Positions 24,245 to 37,601 of a DNA stretch of 64,000 nt are shown here, piece by piece. The DNA is from Euborellia annulipes (lineage: Eukaryota > Arthropoda > Insecta > Dermaptera > Anisolabididae), in the NCBI GenBank assembly GCA_023213315.1, contig JAKCPI010000376.1, positions 1 through 64,000 of the forward strand, given 5' to 3'. Below the pieces are notes generated by a model. It searched no databases, was not told the DNA's origin, and worked only from the letters and a program-made list of their open reading frames with translations. Both the position numbers and the translations under genes were made by a program. The first letter of the stretch is position 1; each line of letters starts with the position of its first letter.

Positions 24245-26439
24245 AATATATATTATCATATATTATTAGGATAATTCATGTTAAGGAGGCCAATCGGGAA
24301 GGTTCAAAAGGATTCAATTTTATTTTGATTTTGTTTTATAATTCTTATATTATCTAAAAAAAAAAGTTTCTCCACTTTAAGTTTCTTGGAGGGGAGAAAA
24401 AATTTTGCCCCCCCCCCCCCCCCAAGCAGATATCCTGGCTACACTACTGTGTTCTATTATACAGTTTCAAACTCGCCCTTCCTCCCCCTATCCCAAGATG
24501 TCTAAAAAAATTTAATTATGTTAAACTAATAAAAGTTTTCTCACCATTCGAAAAATTTAGCTCTGAAGCAATCTGATCCCACAGATCATCCTTCTATTTT
24601 GTCCCCATGTAATCCGGGTGGGTTGTATCGTACAACACGGGATGATCTTGGACTAATTGGATTAGTTGTTCCATACTATTAAGTTATAAAAAGCTAATAA
24701 ATCAAATAAAAATAAATAAAAGTTAAAGTTAAAAAGCTCGCAGAGGCGACAGAGGACGTAGGAAACTGTGTTGCTACCACAACCAGACAGAGGCTCTGCA
24801 GAGTTATTCCTATGCTACGCCTGCCCTCTGTCCAATGTGCGCTGCCCTATTGAAACGCGTGTATTACAAAAAGACCTCTGCCTCGGCTCTGCCTCGGCTG
24901 CGCCTCTGCTGCGTTCAATGTGCGCCGGGCCTAATCCTATTCAGAGAATAAGATCTCTGAATAACTTTCCTCTAACTTAAATTTTTTTAATTAAACATCT
25001 ATTCATTTTTATAATAGGGAAAAGTCTGTATCAGATCAATATATATAAATGAATGCGTGTATGTTTAAGTAAAATCGTTTGAGGATTTGATTTAAATAAA
25101 TAATTGTTTAAAAAAAATTGAAATATTTTATTATTTTTTTTTATTTTAATAATTTTTATCTTCTCTTAGACTTCCGCGGCCCAGTTTCAATCAGCCCGCG
25201 GCCCATGGGTTGGGAACCGCTGCTCTATATATATTAACATATATAGAGGTAAGAGAAAGAAAAATCTATATTTATAATAGCGGAGTATCCGTCTGTCCGT
25301 CTGTCACCAACTTCCCGTAATTTTGCCGTCTTATAGAGAACGTTATGGAGAGTCCAGGAAAAAGACTCGGGTCCACAATTTCTCAAAAGGGCAGACGCAA
25401 AAAATTATAGAATTAGCCAATTGGATAGCATTGAGTTGATTGTCTTGCCTTATGAAAAATTAAAGCCAATTAATTAAAATAATTAAATAATTAAATCTCT
25501 CTAAGGAAAAATAATAAAAATTGTTATATAATTAAATTTTTATTTATTTTTTTTCTTTAGAAACTCGAATTGAATAAAGACAGACAGCCTTGCAAGCAAA
25601 TGGTGTGCAAAATTACAAGGGACCGCCGGCAAGTGCTGCCTCTGGTGTCCTTTCTATAAAACCCTTTTGTTAAAATGAAATTAATCTAATTTAATCAAAC
25701 AAATTTCATAAAATTAGCATAAATATCACAAAATAACCTAAAGGGGGAGGGGGAGAGGGCCTAAAAGGCGCCCCCCTCCTCGAAAAAGCAAAAATTCAAA
25801 TATTTTGGTCTTTAAGAGGCTCTGGAATAGGATTTGAATAGAAGGAGAGCGAAGGTAATGAGTGCGAGTGAGATGGAGAGAGTCGCTTAAAGATGCTGAG
25901 TCTCCATCCTTGGTGCACACAAACCGGATTCCAAACAATGCGCGTGACGTCATCTTTTCCCAGAAGACAGAAATAAAAAAAAGTAATAAAACTATTTGTT
26001 GTTTTTTTTTATATTCATCAAATTAGAAGAAAAAAACAAATTAAATAATTTAAAAAAAATGAATATGAAAAAATGATTTTAATAAAGGAAATAAATATAT
26101 TCTAACTTTTGATTGATTGAGGTGGGATTTATTTATTTTTCTTCCTGAGACGGGTGTTAAAGTTAATTGTATTTTCAATTTATATTTCGGCCTCTAAGAT
26201 CATTTGACTTTTGGGAAATTAAATAAAATGGCTCCCAGCAGGTGAGAGACTCAACACTCAGCGGGTCACCTATCCACGGTCCAGCAGTTCTTAGCCTTGC
26301 TTAACCCGAATTTTCTCGATTTTTTTTTCTGCCTTTTCTCAAAAGGTATTAAATTTAAAAAAGTTATTTTTTTATACTCAACAAATTAAAAAAAAAATAT
26401 CAATTAAAAAAATTATTTTAATAATTACCTTCGATAACT

Positions 26440-26735
26440 AAAAATCTATTCAGTTTTTGAAAAAATGTCAAAGAGTAAAAACTTTTTAAAATAGAGTAAA
26501 TTATCACAATATGATAAAAAAATTGAAAATTTCGAAATTTCTGAAAAAACTTATTAGGTAAAGTACTACTTCCAAGTGACGTATTTACTCCAAAAGTTGA
26601 TAGAAATCTATAATTTTAGTGTAAGGAGCATATACCAAATTTCATCTAGCTGCTTTGGTTTTTAAGCAATCGTGTTCACACACACACACCGCAAACGTAA
26701 TTCCAAAAGAATATACGAGAAAGTCTGGGGGAAGT
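26440..26735 (-). mobile_element. MITE family B, inverted copy
   Basis: Reverse-complement copy: AAAGTACTACTTCCAAGTGA, AAGCAATCGTGTTCACACAC, ending ATACGAGAAAGTC. Matches 19976-20290 and 62348-62720. Confidence 0.68.
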
Positions 26736-27384
26736 CATTCCCCATATTTTCTTACAATTTCAATACATTTTTGAAACTCAAGACAATCCAGAAGAACGAA
26801 AAACGAAATTTTTAGCTTTATCATAAGACCAGAGCAAACTTGAACTTAATTTAAAAAAATAAATAGTAAATTCTGCAATAAAATGTTGATTCATTATTAG
26901 ATACTTGAGATGTTGATTGAATATTTAATAACTATTTGTTTATTTTATGTCAATGAGTCATTTAAAATGAAAGTCAAAAAGTACCGTTACAAAGAGATAA
27001 GAAATTTGTAAATCCACTTTCCAATGAGTTCTTACTTACAAAAAAAGATGAAATACTAAACTAGAAATTAGAAATAAATTTTGATATATTTCAAGTTGTA
27101 GAACTTATCCTTCGGGATTGAATTTTATCCATGGGATATATATATAAACAGCAATGGCGGGGTTACGTATACTCACGGACGCCGAAAATCAAAAAAGTGG
27201 CTATATTATAAAAATATTTGGATAAAAAATGATTAAGAGTATAAAACATTCTTGCTGGGCCCGGAGAGATAGGGAGAGGGTTATTGCTGTCACCTTTGAT
27301 CTTTAAGTGACGAATATACGTATTTTGTAAATTTGAACTAACATTTGGTTAATTTTAACTTTTATATTTTGTATCAACTTTCCC

Positions 27385-27609
27385 ACATCTTGTGGGTACG
27401 TGGATGGCGACCAAGAGCTGCCCGAGCTGGGACATGCAGTCCTTCAGTTCTTTGTATGTCTGTCTCTTCCTTCCTCTTTTCAACAGGCGTCAGACCGTGC
27501 GACGGGCCGGCCTGTCCTATTTTTCCGATCGCAGGAACTTTTCCACTTGTTGTCTTTGTAATTGGTTAAATATTTATTCGCCCTTGATTTTCAGCAAAGT
27601 GTACGAAAC

Positions 27610-27646
<37 letters not shown>

Positions 27647-27770
27647 GAGAGGGGAGGGGGAGGGGGTGTCTGCTTCAAGCCTCCAAAATCTGTCACTGCT
27701 GTATTTGTGTATGGGGAGAGGAGGAATGAAATAGATTATTTTCTTTGGGTATTTTTTGTTCTTAACTAAA
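27385..27770. other. GC-balanced island followed by poly-T
   Basis: 27385-27560 has near-balanced composition and open frames on both strands (minus frame includes KELKDCMSQLGQLL), then about 32 T and a G-rich tract. No convincing splice sites. It could be a worn mobile-element fragment with a reversed poly-A tail. I do not call a gene. Confidence 0.3.
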
Positions 27771-27848
27771 ATAAAACTAGCTTGTCAGCTTGAAAATCTA
27801 TTTATTTTATTGACTAATAGCTTTTAGAAAATTACTATTAGCCTATTT

Positions 27849-28252
27849 AAGGTGGGCGTCTCGAAAAACCGTTAGGACACGATTGACTACCGAGTTACTC
27901 TAGGCTGCAAGAGATGGCGTTAGTTTTCCCCATAGGAATACAAGGGATTTATTCCATTTCATTTGAAAGTTTCCAGCTAATTAATTAAGTGTAAAAAATT
28001 AATTATTTTTTAACACAATGATTACTAATTTAATTATCTTTAAGATATAAGAGCAAATTTGTAAAAAAATATCTTTTATTTAATGCGATTAATCTAAAAA
28101 AAAAATTTATTTTTCCGAAAATCAAAAAAAAGGCTTCTATAACTTGTAGACATTTTAAATAGCTTTAATTTAAAAAAAAAATTGAGGTCGATAGCTTCAA
28201 AATAGTGGCCGGCTGGAAACTCCCAATATTAGCACCCCGAGACGCGCACTTA
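27849..28252. mobile_element. Short TIR element
   Basis: Ends AAGGTGGGCGTCTCGA and CGAGACGCGCACTTA are inverted repeats. The interior AGTTACTCTAGG...GCAAGAGATGGCGTTAGTT recurs at about 38255-38350. Superfamily unclear. Confidence 0.5.
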
Positions 28253-28259
28253 TATCTCT

Positions 28260-30120
28260 TTTTTCTTCACTTGAATAGTTCTAATCCTTCGTTACAAGTA
28301 CAGTTTAAAAGAACTTCCCTAGGCCTACTGATGAACAAAATAGAAAAGAAATGCTGTTCTTGTAATTAACTAACTTTTGTTTCAATATACCCTAGAGTTT
28401 AGGAAATTGTTTATCAAGCATTTGCTATTTTGCTAAACTCTTCTCGATGAAGCAAGCAAGCTTTTGAAATTTTGTAACTTTTTAAACTCATGAAATATCG
28501 TATTATTTATTACTGGAAAAGTAAATAAAATTCAATAAGCGCCAATGATTAAAAAAAAATTATTTTTTAATGTATTTTAATTAAAAGTGTTTATTAAACG
28601 CTTTTATTTTATTTTTTATTTTAATAGTACCTGAAAGCTTTGTTTATAGAAGTGTAAAAATTTCTTTTTCCATGTTTTTTAACTCTTTAATAAATTTCCA
28701 ATTAACGTGTTTTCTGATGGAAATCATCGGATGATCAGGCGAAAGTCAAACTGTGTCATTGAACTTGAGAAAGGAAAAGTAAAATTTATAGGTGATAATT
28801 TTATTTTTATAATAGATCTATCTTATTCACATCACAATTTTTCAATATTAAATAAGGCTTTTCCAGGATTATTATGATAAAAATAATAATAGCTTTGTAT
28901 TGTATTTTGCTAAACACTTAATTAAAGATTTAATCTTATTAACGAAAAAAAAAATAAATCAAATAAAAAGAGTTATTTTAAAAGCTTTATTCAAACACCA
29001 AAAATAATAACAAAAATATACAGTGCAGTTTAAAAAAAAAATGTTATCTTCTGTGAAAAAATTAACATTAATTTATTTATTGAATAAATAAATAAACATA
29101 TTCTCTTTGAAAAATTTCTTCCAATTATTTTTTTTAAGAGGGAAGAACAATGGCATGGTGGAATTTTGTCTGAAAACACGAGGGTATCCCAAAAGATGGA
29201 AAAATTTTTAAAATCTAAAAGTTCGATTTATATAAAAAATATATCTTCAGTAAAATAAATAATCTTTCTGTAGCCCCAAAAATTAATTCTTCCCTCTATC
29301 ACCGGTATGTATAAAATTTTTTATCAGGTGCAACAAAACTGACTGTCCATGAAAATAATTTTATCACATATTTTTTTCTATGCTGCTGAGTATTCCGTCA
29401 GTTCCTTATTTGTGTAGATATCAATTAGTAGATTTCTGCTTTTTGAGAAGCATTTATTTCTTCAGTCTCAAAAAATTTAGGACTTGATATTAAAACTAAT
29501 TATTTGGCTTTGACATGCCAAAAGAATAAAAAAAAGGAACTATTAAAATTTTAAATGAGTATTAAATCTATCACAGAATATTAACGTCCCCTCCCCAACT
29601 ACTCTAATTAGACTAAGGCAAGAATATATTATACTAAATCACACTAAATATGATCCTTGAGCCGGATATCAATTAAATTGCCTGAAAATAAGAAATAAAT
29701 TATTTTTTTATAACATGCAAATGAATAAAAAAAAAAAAATTTATTACAAAATATATACATATTTATTTTAATAAATATTAACTACAAAATAAACAAGAAA
29801 AAATATACAATATAGATATTTGGCTAAAGAACAAATTAAAAGCATTATTATATAAATAAATAAATAAATATTTGTTTAAAATAAATTTTTTGTTGAATAT
29901 AGAAATGGTTTAAAATAAAATCAAACCAGTCATATACAGAGTATTTAACTTAAAATTATCCATATCACTTCAATTTATTTAGAAAATTTAACCCCGGGCG
30001 GTTAAATTAAAGAGGAGGGACTTCATTTCATTAAGACGTCTCACATCGCATGTCTCCATGTTAGGTTTGAATGTTTACAGGTATTCAAGGTATTCAATAG
30101 TAGATCGTGGCTGTAGCTGA
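28260..30120. other. AT-rich DNA, no feature seen
   Basis: Homopolymer-rich sequence between genes X and Y, without exon-like or repeat signals I can support. Confidence 0.45.
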
Positions 30121-30137
30121 TATGTTGAATAAGAAAA

Positions 30138-30536
30138 GAGGATGCAGCCAATAATTGAGCCTATATTTAATGATTAAACACTCTTTATTTGGAACGTTTC
30201 GACTGGGATCCACTCTGTCATCTTCAGCCTTCAAAAAGCATACAAAGAGAAGCTTGTTTTATGCCTTAGTATCTATTAATCGTGAATTCCAAAGCAGTAC
30301 TGTACTACTATATCATGAGAAGTACTGTATTACTCTGGAATTCACTATTTAATAGATACTAAAGGCACAAAACCAAAAAAGTGAAATGTGGGTTAGGCCG
30401 TTTTGGCGCTGATGGCCTCATTTATGAGTATGATGACTGAAGATATTATTTAAAATGAGAATTATAATATTAATTAATTTCCAATTTAATCATTAAATAC
30501 AGGCTCAATTATTGGCTGCATGCTCTTATTCAACGT
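30138..30536. mobile_element. Penelope-type foldback with hammerhead-like motif
   Basis: AGCCAATAATTGAGCCT (30147) and AGGCTCAATTATTGGCT (30500) are inverted arms. The left arm carries, on the minus strand at 30193-30227, CTGAAGAT, stem II GAC/GTC, GAAACGTT. The GGCTCAATTATTGGCTGCAT tail also follows the motif at 44762. Confidence 0.58.
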
Positions 30537-30587
30537 TTACATGAATTTATAGGAATACGTAAGGATGTGGCGTGCCGAGTGGTATCT

Positions 30588-30950
30588 ATGATGATAGGTG
30601 TAAGCTTGGTTCTTGGCAATGAGAAATAACTTTTAGAGTGTTTTATCCGAATATTTCGAAAGCATTTAATAGCACTTCTTCATCAGCAGCTCACTCTAAT
30701 TCCACATACAAGTTAAAGATTTCGGAGCGAAACGTCAGAATGACAGGTCCATACATAACATTGACGCTTTATTGCTTGCGAGACCTGGATGTTATATATG
30801 GGCTTGTGATTCTGACATTTCGCTCCGAAATCTTTAACTTGTATGTGGCATTAGAGTGAAGAAGTGCTATTAAATGCCTTCGAAATATTCGGAGAAAACA
30901 CTCTAAAATGTTATTTCTCATTGCCAAGAACCTAGCTTAATCTATCATCA
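30588..30950. mobile_element. Long foldback, about 120-bp arms
   Basis: Arms share GGTTCTTGGCAATGAGAAAT, ATATTTCGAA, AGCACTTCTTCA and AAAGATTTCGGAGCGAAA in inverted orientation. The minus strand at 30650-30686 reads CTGATGAA, GAAGTGC..GCTTTC, GAAATATT, another hammerhead-like arrangement. The inner part is itself an inverted repeat. Confidence 0.6.
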
Positions 30951-32348
30951 TTTGTAGGAATAGTTTAGAAGAGGATTTATGATTTGAGAATCAAAATAAC
31001 TTGAAAGATAGAGGTTTGATTGTGGCATGAAATTCGATCAGTAAACGGTGTTAAGGTAATATAATAAAAGCCTTTCATTCAGTGACGATTTCAGTTGTTA
31101 AGCCCCCCCCCCCCCCGGTCGGAGAGAAAGTCACTCATTAAAGAAAAAGGGAGGGGGGTAATAATGAAATCAAATTATTATTAAGAATTATAATAATATT
31201 AATATTTTTCGGTCAAAGGAGTCCTCTATTCCTTTCATCTCATTAAGGATTTTGAAGTAATATAGATAAAGAATAAGACTGGTTTAATTATTGTTTCAAA
31301 TACAAATTTTTTTTTAATTGTATCAAATGAACTTATTGTTCAATCAAATTTCAATTTCATTCACGATATTTGGTAAAATATCCTATAAATTTTTCCTATT
31401 CTTTTTTTTTATATATATGCAAATGATAAATGACTTTCAAATACAGAAGAAAAAAAAAATATCCTCGAAGGAAAAATATAAACGAAATATACGAAAAACA
31501 AAAGATAAATTCTGAATGCTTTTAACTTGTTATTTTTGGACAGAGAGAGCTTTCGGTGTATTTATATACATTTTGCAATACAATGCAAAAGATGAAAGAA
31601 AGCGTGATGTGAAAATCATGAGTTGCTTTTTTTTTTGACAATATAATATTTATTTTGAATAAATTCATTCAAATCGGTCAACTTGATGGCACGCCGGAAA
31701 AAATCATTTTGACTTGAAGACAGTTTTATTTATTTATTTTTTCTTATACATACCAATCCCCCCACCCCTTCTTAATTTTTTTTCTATAAATTTAATATGG
31801 AAATTTTTATTATATAAGCCTTCTGTAATAATTGGCCTAGACCTTCATAGCAAACTTATGCCTAATTGAGTTCCACTATTATCCCATTCGTCATGCGTCC
31901 GATTTTTTTATTTTACTTTGGTTGCATAAGGTATGTATGATGACCAATGGTCAGAACTAGGAAGAATAGAAGTAAGAAGTTGAAGGAATATAATGAGTGG
32001 TTGGTGTCAAAAGTGATAGGGAAAATAAATTTTAGTTATTTCTTAGAAAATTAATTGAAAAATTCCCCCGAACCCCTCTTAGTAGGGGGTCAAATGCCCT
32101 GTTAGTCACTTACACTTACACCTCGAACCCAGGGCCACCCAACTAGTAAAGTAACAATAGAGTTCCTTTTTTTTGTTGTGCTATTTTCGTTGCCCACCCG
32201 ATGACACCCCATATTATAAATCATTTGTAAATTTCAATGAATCTTCAATTTTGTAACATTTAAAAGTTTTTTTTTTTAATTTAATTTAAGACATTAAGGA
32301 AGTTCCTATCCTAATCAACCCTTTTTTTTTTATTAATATATAGCTCAG

Positions 32349-32684
32349 CAGGGGCGTATATAGAAATTTTTTCTGGGGGGGGGGCTGATCTCAAAAATTT
32401 TTTTTCGCGTAACCAAAGTTTTCCGCCCTGCGAAAAATTTTGATTTCGCGGAACATTTCCCGTTCGTAAAAATATTTTACCTTTTATTTAAGAGACGCAA
32501 AATTTTTTCCATCTGCGGAACCAAAAATTTTTTTCGACCGTAAAAATATTTTACCTTTTTATTAGAGACACGAAATTTTTCCCACCAACGGAACAATCCC
32601 TCTTTTGCGAAACCTAAATTTTTGTGCTGCGGGGCAGAGCAAATGTGTATATGCATTTAGAAAATTTCATTACATACGCCCCTG
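32349..32684. mobile_element. Short hAT-like TIR element
   Basis: Ends CAGGGGCGTATATAGAA and TACATACGCCCCTG are inverted repeats. The interior has G- and T-runs and duplicated AAAATATTTTACCTTTT blocks. No coding capacity. Confidence 0.5.
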
Positions 32685-32941
32685 TAGTCCAAACTTTTTC
32701 GGTTCCCGGCTCCCTGAATATATCAGTTTTATCGTGGCGCTCTGGGGCCGCGGCGCACAGTTTAGGAAACACTGATATAGCCTGTTTATATTATAAAAGA
32801 AATTTTTCGTCAAATTAATAAAATTATTATAGATATGTAATAAAATTCAAATAATTAAAAAATTTGAAAAATCAAAGAATAAAGATGAAAATTTGTTTTT
32901 AATTGGATTGTTTAATGATGATCTGCAGTCTTTTTTTTTTT

Positions 32942-32978
32942 GATCGTTTCGAAAATAGAGTCTATTTATCTTCATCTG
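32942..32978 (-). ncRNA. Hammerhead-like motif
   Basis: Minus strand: CAGATGAA, a stem of GA(T)AAATAGA with TCTATTTTC, then GAAACGATC. The first base pair of the core differs (CAG for CTG). Stem II is long and well paired. Confidence 0.45.
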
Positions 32979-33179
32979 GCCTCGCAAGTATCAACCACTT
33001 AATATTAAAAGACTGCGAGATCCCTACACACAGAAATTTAGGACTGCCGACAGAGGGGGACCCCGGGGTTCAACCCTATGAAACTTTTCATAAAATTATC
33101 TCTATAAGAAGGCCTGATTCTTCAGGTTACAACTTTACACCAATCCGTCTCAGAGATTCTATTGAAACTTAAGGGTATC

Positions 33180-34760
33180 AGTTTTGATACATATCCTAAT
33201 TTATATGTTTTAATGTTAAGGCTCGGCCCACACAATGCGTCACCAAAAGTAATGTGAACCTTAAAATATTAATTAAATCTAATTTGGAAGTTATCTTTTT
33301 ATATGGGAGTAGCAAAAAAACATTTTTTTTATTAAAATTTCATTAAGAACCTGCTACTATCATTAAGAAGTAAACTTCCAAATTATATTTAATGAACAGT
33401 TTGTCTATAATTGTCCTTAAAATATTTTCCAAATGCACGGTGCACACATCCTGACCGTTTGTTAAGTGTGCACTGTGAAATTGAAACAAATTTCAAGACT
33501 TGCGTCCTTTTTGGTGTCGTAGTATGTGCAGCATCCTTCCTAAGGAAAATGGCAAAAAATTGATCCTATTAAGTATTTATGAATACACTCAACCCAATTT
33601 TGCTAATTGTGTCCAATGACATGTCATGTCACTGACTCCCATTATCCTTGGTCAGGAAATATCTTCTTTTCTTCAAATAAAATTATTTTTAATTCCTTAA
33701 ATTCAAATATTTTGGATTTAGCTGCAGGAAACATAAAAGCACTTTCTCTGTGGAAGAGATGTATTAAATTGTAAAATATTACGCTCTATAATTAAAAAAA
33801 GGTACTTTTTTCCTAACAACAACTAAATACTCTATATTTATTAAAATTAATGACTTATGAGGAAGAAACTAAAGTTACGAAACTTTATGAAATATTTTCT
33901 TCTTTCCGATAAAAAATAAAACTTAACTAGAATATGAGAATTAATCCATTTAAAAGAATTATAAATTATTATTGGAACACTTTTTTTGAGACCCCGATGA
34001 AAATTATTTTAGACCCTCAGAGGTTCCAAAATGACTAAACGTTTTAGTTTTTGAAATGTTCAATTTACAAACAACCTCGACCTCTTTCCACTAACTTATG
34101 ACAAATTGACTGTGAAGCCAAAATATCCCCCATAAATACACTTAATAAATAATTTTCCTTGTTGTTTGGTGGAGAATTCTGGTACTCCCTGGAAAAATGA
34201 AATTTAAAAATTTTAAAAACAAAAATTGTAAATGATTCTTAATACCCAGGTCTTCTAACTTCCATTCACTGTTGGATTGGATTGGTGATTGCAATTTTAT
34301 CTAATGAAAATGAAAAAAAAAAAAGAATGTGATTGAAGATGTGCAAGAAGCAGAAAAATTCCTCAAAAAAGAGAGAGCAGAAAACCCAAACCTGTGAATG
34401 AAGCCAGCCGACCTAGGTACCGGTACCTTAAACTAATTAAGCAAAATATACAGCACTAAATATAAAATTTAAAGATTATTCAGTCAGTAGATGAAATAAA
34501 ATTTCAAAGATAATTTTGAAAGAATTTTATTTTCTTTGAAAGAGAATGATAATCAAATTAAATAAATGCCATTGTTTCAGAGTCTATACAACTCCTTCTC
34601 CAGGAAAATACTGGATTAGTATATCAATTCTCTTCTTAATTCGTCACAGCAAATTTAGTTTAAATTTGAGTTACGTATGAATGTTTAGCATTTAAGTTTA
34701 TTTATAAATGTACTCGTAAATTACTGTGACCATTTAAGCGGAGTATTGATAAACTAATAT
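33180..34760. other. AT-rich DNA, little seen
   Basis: No exon-like segment supported. GGCTCGGCCCACACAATGCG at 33221 and a GTGCACAC block near 33440 may be worn Harbinger-type ends, but they do not pair convincingly. Confidence 0.35.
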
Positions 34761-34769
34761 CGCTTCGAC

Positions 34770-34801
34770 CTGTAAAAGAGCTGTTTTGACTTCGAAACGT
34801 C
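34770..34801 (+). ncRNA. Degenerate hammerhead-like motif
   Basis: CTGTAAAAGAGCTG...ACTTCGAAACGTCG: the GAAACGTC half is intact and the CTGANGA half is altered. Listed because the neighbouring AGGTAAGTTAATTAA repeat (34978) also accompanies the foldback at 36053. Confidence 0.3.
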
Positions 34802-35805
34802 GCTAAAAATCTCTAATAAATTAGCCTCAAATTTTACCAACCTTCTCACTTCAAACTTCTCACTTCTCACACCAAATATTCATCTATCATTTGTTTATTT
34901 AATTTTTGCAAAATTAATTAAGAGAAGGTAGTAATTGGATAAGAAACAAAATCACATAAAAAAAATAAAATTTTATGAAAAGGTAAGTTAATTAAAGTTA
35001 AAATTAATTAAAACGTCAGATGTTGATTTTTTTAATAATTATTTAAGGTTGTTCGGAATTAAAGCACTTTGGTAGATTAAAAGCTAATTTTAATATGTTA
35101 TTAATCACTATCAAATACGTATAAAATAAAATTTTGAAGCAGATCTGACACAGGGTTATCTGTAATTAATTTTTAAAAAATTGAAATTTAACATGTAGCC
35201 TATGGGGAATAACGACGAAACGCACACATATCGAATTATATAGGCATCTGTGCAAATGATACAAAAACAAAAAAACTTACATTTTATTAATTCACTTCCG
35301 AGGAATATGTTAAAAATAAAACCAAAAGTTTCTGCCGACCGCTTTTAAAGATATTTTAACAAGAAAGTCAAAAAATTCTCCAAAATGACAGTCGCTAATA
35401 TTTAAAAATAATGAATTCTCGAGAGTCAGACCAGCCTGGCAACGTCGCATAGCATAAGTGTCTTATCTCTATGTCAGATACATTTTTTTTTCAATTTTAC
35501 AATATTTTTTCTCGCAAATCGTCCATTGTGTTTAAACTGATTTGATTAAACATTGAATATATTAAATAAAATAAAATTTAAGGCGTTTAAGATTTAAAAT
35601 AAATAGTTGATGAATGCAATGTTGCAGTTCTATATTACGTGAAATACTGCTCAAGTCGAAAGTCATTCATTTATTATTTTTGGTAATTAAATTATTAATT
35701 AATCCAATTATAAACTATGATAGGTCACGACTAAATTATAATAAGGAATTTTGGATTCAAATTTTTAATTTTATTTAAAAAAATTTAGATTCTATTATGA
35801 CTTAA

Positions 35806-36100
35806 TTAATCTCTTGGCAATCGATTTCGCTATTTATAGCATCCTCAGGCCAGCGTTATATATAATTGAAATTTTGAAAAACCAGTCAACATATATAGTA
35901 AAAATTAAGAATTATTTAAAGGTGATGGAGAGAAAAAAATACAAAACTAAAAATCATATTTTTTCTCTCCATCACCTTTAAACAATTGTTATTTTTACTA
36001 TATACTGTATGTCGAATGGTTTTTCAAAATTTCAATTATATATAACGCTGGCCTGAGGATACTATAAATAGCGAAATCGATCGCCAAGAGATTAAATAAT
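35806..36100. mobile_element. Foldback with hammerhead-like motif in both arms
   Basis: Inverted arms (TAATCTCTTGGCAATCGATT ... GCGAAATCGATCGCCAAGAG; TTTTCTCTCCATCACCTTTAA in the centre). Left arm, minus strand 35821-35848: CTGAGGAT, GCTATAAATAGC, GAAATCG. Right arm 36053-36079 has the same with one altered stem base. The stem sequence is unrelated to the GGCC stems elsewhere. Confidence 0.6.
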
Positions 36101-37110
36101 TATTAAAAAAATAAACATTTAAAGTTTTAATTAATTTTAACTTTAATTAACTTACCTTTTCATCATGTCCACGTTAGAAATAAAGGAATATATTCAACAA
36201 ATAAAATTTTATTTTATTTTCTGACTGAAAAATTACTATTGCCTTAGTTTTTCTCAATTGGGGTAGGAGAAAATATTATTAATAATATTAAAATATAAAA
36301 ATTAAAGTGACCGGGTTCAGTAATACGTAACCACTTAGGCGGTCGTAAAAAAAACGACAAGGTTTAAATAAAATTTTCAAAGAGGAAGAAAATGAAGAAG
36401 CAGTCGCGAATTGTAAAATAAAATAAAGATGGGGTTATAGGAAAGGATGAAAATTAAAGAAATACATCCTTATTTATTTCATTAAAATTCGTTTCGGTTC
36501 TGGTGTGAACCAGCTATTTTTTTGTTGTTCGTGTTTTTAAAAGGCTACCCTTATATATGTATGATAGTCATTATTGATAACCTTAAAAGCCAAGAAGCGG
36601 AGGATCGTATCACAGTCTAACGAAAATTTACTTATATCAATTGGTATAAATATCAACTTAAAAATGCTTGCTAAATGCAATTAGGGAGATAATTAAAAAC
36701 TCTTAATTTTGATTTCTACAAAAATTGGGTCTTATACTGAATTACCTTGTATATTATATTTTAATATTGATTTTTTAAGAAGGGCTGTTCAGCATTCAAA
36801 ACCAAATGAATTGCCTAAAAATAGTAAGTTTATATGCTAAATAACTTGCAACCTAAGAAAGAAAAAAAAGAAGCTTTTAGTTCTATGTACATTTTATTTT
36901 AAATCGATAATAAATAAATAAATATCGATCGATATATTAATAAAAATAATTGAGGATGCATTTTTTTTTCTTTAATTTTCATCCTTTGCATTAAAAAAAA
37001 AAGGGCGGGGAGAGGCGAAAAAAAATTGAGAAAAACTCTTTAAATAAAAAGATCTACAAAAGCCCTTTTTATTAATTTATTATATAGAGATTAATAAAAA
37101 GAGTATTTAC

Positions 37111-37303
37111 CTAAAAAGTGTATCCCAATCAAGTATATGATTGCTCTGGTCGTGTCTATTTTTCGATCGAGCAGCATAGTCGTTACAGACTTTTTCGTAA
37201 ATGCAAACATTAGATCCCAGCTCTTCCACAAGGATTCTCTCAATTTCCGCAACATCCATTCCTTTCGTTGAGAGGGATCTTCGGTTTCGAGCGACATACG
37301 TAT
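37111..37303 (-). CDS. Gene Y exon 2, C-x5-C motif exon
   Basis: A 22-base T tract and GCAG acceptor precede 37303; AG|GTAAAT donor follows 37111. The exon is 193 nt, entering with two bases (A+AT, Asn with exon 1) and leaving two (phase 2). It encodes MDVAEIERILVEELGSNV, then CIYEKVC (C-x5-C), NDYAARS and HILDWDTLF. Position, spacing and outgoing phase match gene X exon 4 and the gene Z exon at 60870. Inferred to be the first cysteine-pair segment of a secreted protein; function unknown. Among the best-supported exons in the window. Confidence 0.82.
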
Positions 37304-37601
37304 CTGCAAAAAAAAAAAAAAAAAAAAAGAAATCCCTTAGAATCATTGAAAGCCCACCTGTTACGTTCTTGTAGTTAAAATATAGAACAATCCTTTTACT
37401 TTAACCCCGAAGTTAGGTAAAAGTAAGATAATAATAATAATAACCTGAATCTACGGCCTTTGCAACCCTTCTAGATCAATCATAACAAAATATTTTCTTT
37501 CTAAAGGACAGTTTGAGGTTAAAATCCCATGAAGTCAAAACGAAGTAAAGAGATTGCAGAGGTTTATGATTTTCTGCACCCTCTTGTAAATAAATCTCCA
37601 G

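Larger units (their letters stand above)
21970..24931. mobile_element. PIF/Harbinger-type non-autonomous element, 2.96 kb
   Basis: Terminal inverted repeats start GGCCCGGCGCACATTGAACG and extend roughly 40 bp. Both ends are flanked by TAA (21967-21969, 24932-24934), matching the 3-bp TWA duplication of PIF/Harbinger. Subterminal GAACGCAGTACTGCG and CAGAGGC motifs repeat the end sequence. The interior is mostly the palindrome at 22121-24055 and AT-rich filler; no transposase is visible. Confidence 0.7.

Noticed and set aside
27392..27769. 125-codon plus-strand frame
   Set aside because: Includes a poly-Phe run from the T tract, no splice support; treated as an uncharacterised island.
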